From Sutterellaceae bacterium (GTDB lineage Bacteria > Pseudomonadota > Gammaproteobacteria > Burkholderiales > Burkholderiaceae_F), in the NCBI GenBank assembly GCA_030531135.1, contig JAUNOJ010000069.1:1-8282 (forward strand): a stretch of DNA of 8,282 bases. Direction: 5' to 3'. The notes under the pieces were generated by a model. The model made no database searches. It was not told where the DNA came from and worked only from the letters and a program-made list of their open reading frames with translations. Shown here one piece after another: positions 6,044 to 8,282 of this stretch. How positions within the stretch are numbered: position 1 is the stretch's first letter; each line of letters starts with the position of its first letter. The translations under genes were made by a program, and so were the position numbers.

Positions 6044-7306
6044 TCAGTTGAAAAAGATTTGCACAGGCACAGTCTGATCCGTCGTCAAACCCATACCGTT
6101 TAATTCCACCACACCCATCTCGCAACGGAAAAGCTTGCTCTGACCGGTGCCTTTGACGATGGGATCGGCAACGATTTCCCCGTTGTGTTCCGACACCGAA
6201 ACACACAGTCTGCCGTTGACACCCGCATCGATATCGCACGACATTTTTGCCGAGACATAGCGATATTTTGCCGCAGGCAGACAAAAAGCGCGACGCATTT
6301 GCGGCAACAATACGCACTGTGCAATGGCAATCACCCCCAAAGGATTGCCGGGCAACCCCATCAAGGCGCACCCGCCGGCAAACTTGCCCACAACAAACGC
6401 GGGCATTTTGCTCTCCAAAGCCGGTTGCTCGACTTCGTGACCGCCGGCTTCGGAAAGCGCACAACGGATAAAGTCGGCCCGCCCCTTGCCGGTGCCGCCT
6501 ACCGTCACGATAACGTCGCACTTGGCCGAAAGTTCCTTCATTACGCCGGCAATCGTTTGGCAATCGTCTTGGACAATGCGGCAATCGATGTCTCGCATGC
6601 CGTTATTTTCAAAAAGAGCCTTTAAGTAAACGGTGTTGCTCGACACACGCAAAAAAGCATCGTCGCTATAGGCGGTTGCCCCCTTAATCTCGGTGCCTGT
6701 GGCGATGATGCCGATTTTTGGAGAACGCACACAATGCACTTGTTCGATCTTAGCCTCGGCCAAAAGGGCGGACTCTTTGGCACCGATGCGCGTGCCTTTG
6801 GACAGAATCAATTCCCCTTTCTTCCATTCGCTGCCTTGAAATTCGACATTTTCTCCGCAGCCGGCTTCATTTTGATACGCGGTGTCATCCCACGGATTCA
6901 TAGAACTGATCACGGCATCGGCGCCAACGGGTAGCGCGCCGCCCGTGTTGACCCAAACGGCTTCGTTGGCACACAACCTATGCATTTGCAAAGGAGCCGA
7001 GCCGTTTTCAATACTACGTCCTCGGGAAGTGCGTCGATGTGCATCGTCTTTGGAGTTGACGGCCCAACCGTCGCGAATGGCACACGTATAAGGCGGAATG
7101 TCGGCCGAACACACCACATCCTCGGACAATACACGTCCGAAAGCCTGTGCAACGCAAGTCAGAATGTTGCCGCCTTGAATCCAGTCGGTCGGCGTCAAAT
7201 AGGGTTTTAAAACAAAGTAGCGCATCTTTATGGGGTCGATTTTGGGATATGCAATTCCCGTTTTTTTATTGCGCACGATTTTGGCGCAAAAAGTACTCGA
7301 GTACAT
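6044..7306 (-). CDS. MoeA-like molybdopterin molybdotransferase
   Basis: MoeA inserts molybdate (or tungstate in relatives) into MPT-adenylate to finish the pterin cofactor, in the cytoplasm. The 420-residue product follows MoeA throughout: D-I-P-P-Y then I-R-D79-G-W-A-V (position of the catalytic Asp of E. coli MoeA), V-N-T-G-G-A-L-P-V-G-A-D-A-V-I (119-133), A-T-G-T-E-I (202-207), V-G-G-T-G-K-G-R-A-D (269-278), L-P-G-N-P (318-322) and a C-terminal domain from about 350. Compared with E. coli, STGDEL has Thr for Asp and GGVSVG reads GGTGKG. It has 17 cysteines, many for this family. The ATG at 7306 has GGAG 5 bases upstream. The ATG at 7225 (27 codons in) lacks a Shine-Dalgarno but would give a more standard N-terminus. 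First gene of the operon with the kinase and regulator, divergent from the ydhY-like gene, so probably dedicated to a neighbouring Mo/W enzyme. Confidence 0.9.
   Translation of the reverse strand: MYSSTFCAKIVRNKKTGIAYPKIDPIKMRYFVLKPYLTPTDWIQGGNILTCVAQAFGRVLSEDVVCSADIPPYTCAIRDGWAVNSKDDAHRRTSRGRSIENGSAPLQMHRLCANEAVWVNTGGALPVGADAVISSMNPWDDTAYQNEAGCGENVEFQGSEWKKGELILSKGTRIGAKESALLAEAKIEQVHCVRSPKIGIIATGTEIKGATAYSDDAFLRVSSNTVYLKALFENNGMRDIDCRIVQDDCQTIAGVMKELSAKCDVIVTVGGTGKGRADFIRCALSEAGGHEVEQPALESKMPAFVVGKFAGGCALMGLPGNPLGVIAIAQCVLLPQMRRAFCLPAAKYRYVSAKMSCDIDAGVNGRLCVSVSEHNGEIVADPIVKGTGQSKLFRCEMGVVELNGMGLTTDQTVPVQIFFN
7269..7289. repeat. Inverted repeat TTGCGC-N9-GCGCAA near the moeA-like start
   Basis: Arms at 7269-7274 and 7284-7289 with a 9-base spacer, flanked by runs of T and A. 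It falls within codons 6-13 of the moeA-like gene if translation starts at 7306, or in its leader if it starts at 7225. It has no T tail suited to termination on either strand. It could be an operator or an early mRNA hairpin. Confidence 0.35.
7293..7304. promoter_or_regulatory. Palindrome GTACTCGAGTAC, copy 1 of a repeated site
   Basis: A perfect 12-base palindrome whose central ten bases (7294-7303, TACTCGAGTA) recur exactly at 7390-7399. It begins at the last base of the moeA-like ATG at 7306, so bound protein would sit over the translation start. Two copies in one divergent promoter region suggest an operator pair. Confidence 0.5.
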
Positions 7307-7389
7307 CCAATCTCCGTTGATTCTTTTTTCTCGTCCTCAAAAACGACTGATGCCGTCGCCATTTCTCGACCATGACAAAAATTTTCAGA

Positions 7390-7399
7390 TACTCGAGTA
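7390..7399. promoter_or_regulatory. Palindrome TACTCGAGTA, copy 2 of a repeated site
   Basis: Exact match to the core of the palindrome at 7293-7304, centre-to-centre distance 96 bases. It sits 12 bases upstream of the leftward TTGTCA and 167 bases before the ydhY-like start. A dimeric regulator could bind both copies and loop the intervening DNA. Confidence 0.5.
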
Positions 7400-7553
7400 G
7401 TTTTGATAGAAAAATTCGTTTTCGAAGAAAAAGACGTTGTCAAAAGCGTTGTTCTTTAGCCGAAGAAACTTTTTTCAAAGGCTTCTGTGTTGACGATCTC
7501 TCCGGCATACCCCAACTTAAGTGTCGGAGAAGACGAAAACGATCGATTATTTC

Positions 7554-7558
7554 AGGAG
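7554..7558 (+). promoter_or_regulatory. Shine-Dalgarno of the ydhY-like gene
   Basis: AGGAG with an 8-base spacer to the ATG at 7567. It decides that start over the longer upstream frame beginning at 7372, whose extra residues are basic and unlike a leader peptide. Confidence 0.85.
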
Positions 7559-7566
7559 AGAGAATC

Positions 7567-8271
7567 ATGGGCTTAACCGAATTATTGAAAAGCCTGCAAT
7601 TGCCTGAAGACATCACCCGACGCGGCTTTTTGCAAGCCACGTCGGCAGCTGCTGTCCTCGGTATGATGAACCAAGCCAATGCCGGCAATACGGCACGACC
7701 CTACATTATTTTGGAATCCCCGCAAGGCTTGATTTTGGGCGACCCCAACCTGTGCGTCAACTGCCAGCGTTGCGAATTGGTCTGCACCGAATTCAACGAA
7801 GGCAAGTCCGATCCCAAGCTTGCGCGCATCAAGATCGGCCGCAACATCCCCTTCGGTTTGCCCGGCAACGCGCTCGCACCCGCTCAGCAAGGCATTTGGG
7901 GTAACGGCATCGTGACGCAAGACACGTGCCGCCAGTGTCCTCACCCCGTTCCTTGCGCCAACGCTTGCCCGCAAGGCGCAATTCGCGTCGATGACAAGAC
8001 GGGCGCTCGCTTTGTCGACACCGATCTTTGCACCGGCTGCAAACTGTGTCAAAACGCCTGCCCCTGGGGCATGATGACCTTTGACGAAGAAGAACAAAAA
8101 GCAAGCAAATGCCACCTTTGCCACGGCAAGCCCAAGTGCGTCAAAGAATGTCCCGCACAAGCACTTCGTTTCGTTCCCTGGAAGGATCGCACCAGAGAAA
8201 TTCTCAAGGCCGCCCCGCACGGCTATTTGCCGGAAGAAAATCGCAAGCAGTGCGCTGCCTGCCACGGTTAA
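7567..8271 (+). CDS. YdhY-like Tat-exported ferredoxin subunit with four [4Fe-4S] clusters
   Basis: An electron-transfer subunit expected to serve an AOR-family molybdenum/tungsten oxidoreductase (YdhV type), itself outside this window. The 234-residue product has a twin-arginine leader (T-R18-R19-G-F-L-Q, then an Ala-rich stretch to A39). Four cysteine quartets follow: 63/66/69/73, 121/124/130/134, 155/158/161/165 and 182/185/191/195. Sequence around them closely follows E. coli YdhY as I recall it: S-P-Q-G-L-I-L, C-x-x-C-x-R-C-E, R-I-K-I-x-R-N, D-T-C-R-Q-C, A-C-P-W, K-x-S-K-C and the W-K-D near the end. An odd feature is a C-terminal tail beyond YdhY ending C229-A-A-C232-H-G, a CxxCH haem c-like motif directly before the stop. 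The start is fixed by AGGAG 8 bases upstream. It is divergent from the moeA-like gene. TtrB-like or DmsB-like assignment is less good because the spacing and flanks fit YdhY better. Confidence 0.88.
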   Translation: MGLTELLKSLQLPEDITRRGFLQATSAAAVLGMMNQANAGNTARPYIILESPQGLILGDPNLCVNCQRCELVCTEFNEGKSDPKLARIKIGRNIPFGLPGNALAPAQQGIWGNGIVTQDTCRQCPHPVPCANACPQGAIRVDDKTGARFVDTDLCTGCKLCQNACPWGMMTFDEEEQKASKCHLCHGKPKCVKECPAQALRFVPWKDRTREILKAAPHGYLPEENRKQCAACHG

Positions 8272-8282
8272 TTCGAAAAAGC

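Larger units (their letters stand above)
7307..7566. promoter_or_regulatory. Divergent promoter region between moeA-like and ydhY-like genes
   Basis: This 260-base stretch must hold promoters for both directions. Visible elements are the moeA Shine-Dalgarno (7312-7315), a leftward TTGTCA (7378-7373) and a rightward TTGACG (7490-7495), neither with a convincing -10 at proper spacing, plus one copy of the repeated palindrome (7390-7399). No good FNR box (TTGAT-N4-ATCAA) is visible, although E. coli ydhY is FNR-controlled. Poor core promoters fit activator dependence. Confidence 0.5.

Noticed and set aside
7269..7289. Inverted repeat TTGCGC-N9-GCGCAA as a bidirectional terminator
   Set aside because: After the stem, each direction runs into A-rich rather than T-rich sequence, and it lies at the start of a gene, not the end.
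7403..7417. FNR-like site TTGAT-N4 before the ydhY-like gene
   Set aside because: Only the left half matches; the right half (AAATT) fits the ATCAA consensus poorly, so FNR control cannot be claimed from sequence.
7372..7566. Longer start for the ydhY-like gene at 7372
   Set aside because: The extra 65 residues are basic and unlike a leader, while ATG 7567 has AGGAG at ideal spacing and begins a normal Tat signal peptide.
7567..8271. Assignment as TtrB (tetrathionate reductase iron-sulfur subunit), tempting because of the TtrSR-like pair nearby
   Set aside because: Cysteine spacing and flanking residues follow YdhY more closely, the gene is divergent from the regulators, and no TtrA or TtrC is seen.

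Overview
The window reads as a gut-type betaproteobacterial chromosome segment, most likely Burkholderiales of the Sutterellaceae kind (Sutterella/Parasutterella-like). That placement is an inference. It rests on a haem-less Tat-exported fumarate-reductase-like flavoprotein, a TtrSR-like two-component system, and Tat/Sec leaders typical of anaerobic respiratory gene sets. Base composition is moderate, and no RNA gene, insertion sequence or CRISPR array is visible.

Layout, left to right. (1) A leftward fic gene (117-965) encodes a Fic-domain protein with its own N-terminal inhibitory motif. (2) A strong intrinsic terminator region (about 1049-1115) separates it from a leftward two-gene unit. 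That unit is a Sec-exported ABM-YciI fusion protein (2670-3359) followed 15 bases later by a Tat-exported FAD flavoprotein of the fumarate reductase/flavocytochrome c family (1134-2654). (3) The 171-base gap 3360-3530 holds three inverted repeats, a candidate promoter for that unit and the terminator of the next operon. (4) A leftward three-gene unit follows: a MoeA-like molybdotransferase (6044-7306), a TtrS-like sensor kinase (4156-6018) and a TtrR/FixJ-like response regulator (3531-4163). Gaps are 25 bases and then an 8-base overlap. (5) A 260-base divergent region carries two exact copies of a 10-base palindrome. (6) A rightward gene (7567-8271) encodes a Tat-exported protein with four [4Fe-4S] clusters, closely resembling E. 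coli YdhY. The window ends 11 bases after its stop.

How it may work together (inference). YdhY-type proteins are electron-transfer partners of aldehyde ferredoxin oxidoreductase (AOR)-family molybdenum/tungsten enzymes such as YdhV. A moeA-like gene directly divergent from ydhY is therefore probably dedicated to that enzyme's cofactor. The TtrS-like kinase has a PhnD-like periplasmic ligand-binding domain and shares an operon with moeA. Its regulator gene ends just upstream of the flavoprotein unit's promoter region. The arrangement suggests a ligand-induced anaerobic respiratory locus that could switch on a periplasmic reductase and a Mo/W oxidoreductase. The signal and both enzyme substrates are unknown. 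They are unlikely to be simply tetrathionate or fumarate: no ttrA/B/C is visible, and the flavoprotein appears to lack the fumarate-binding histidines.
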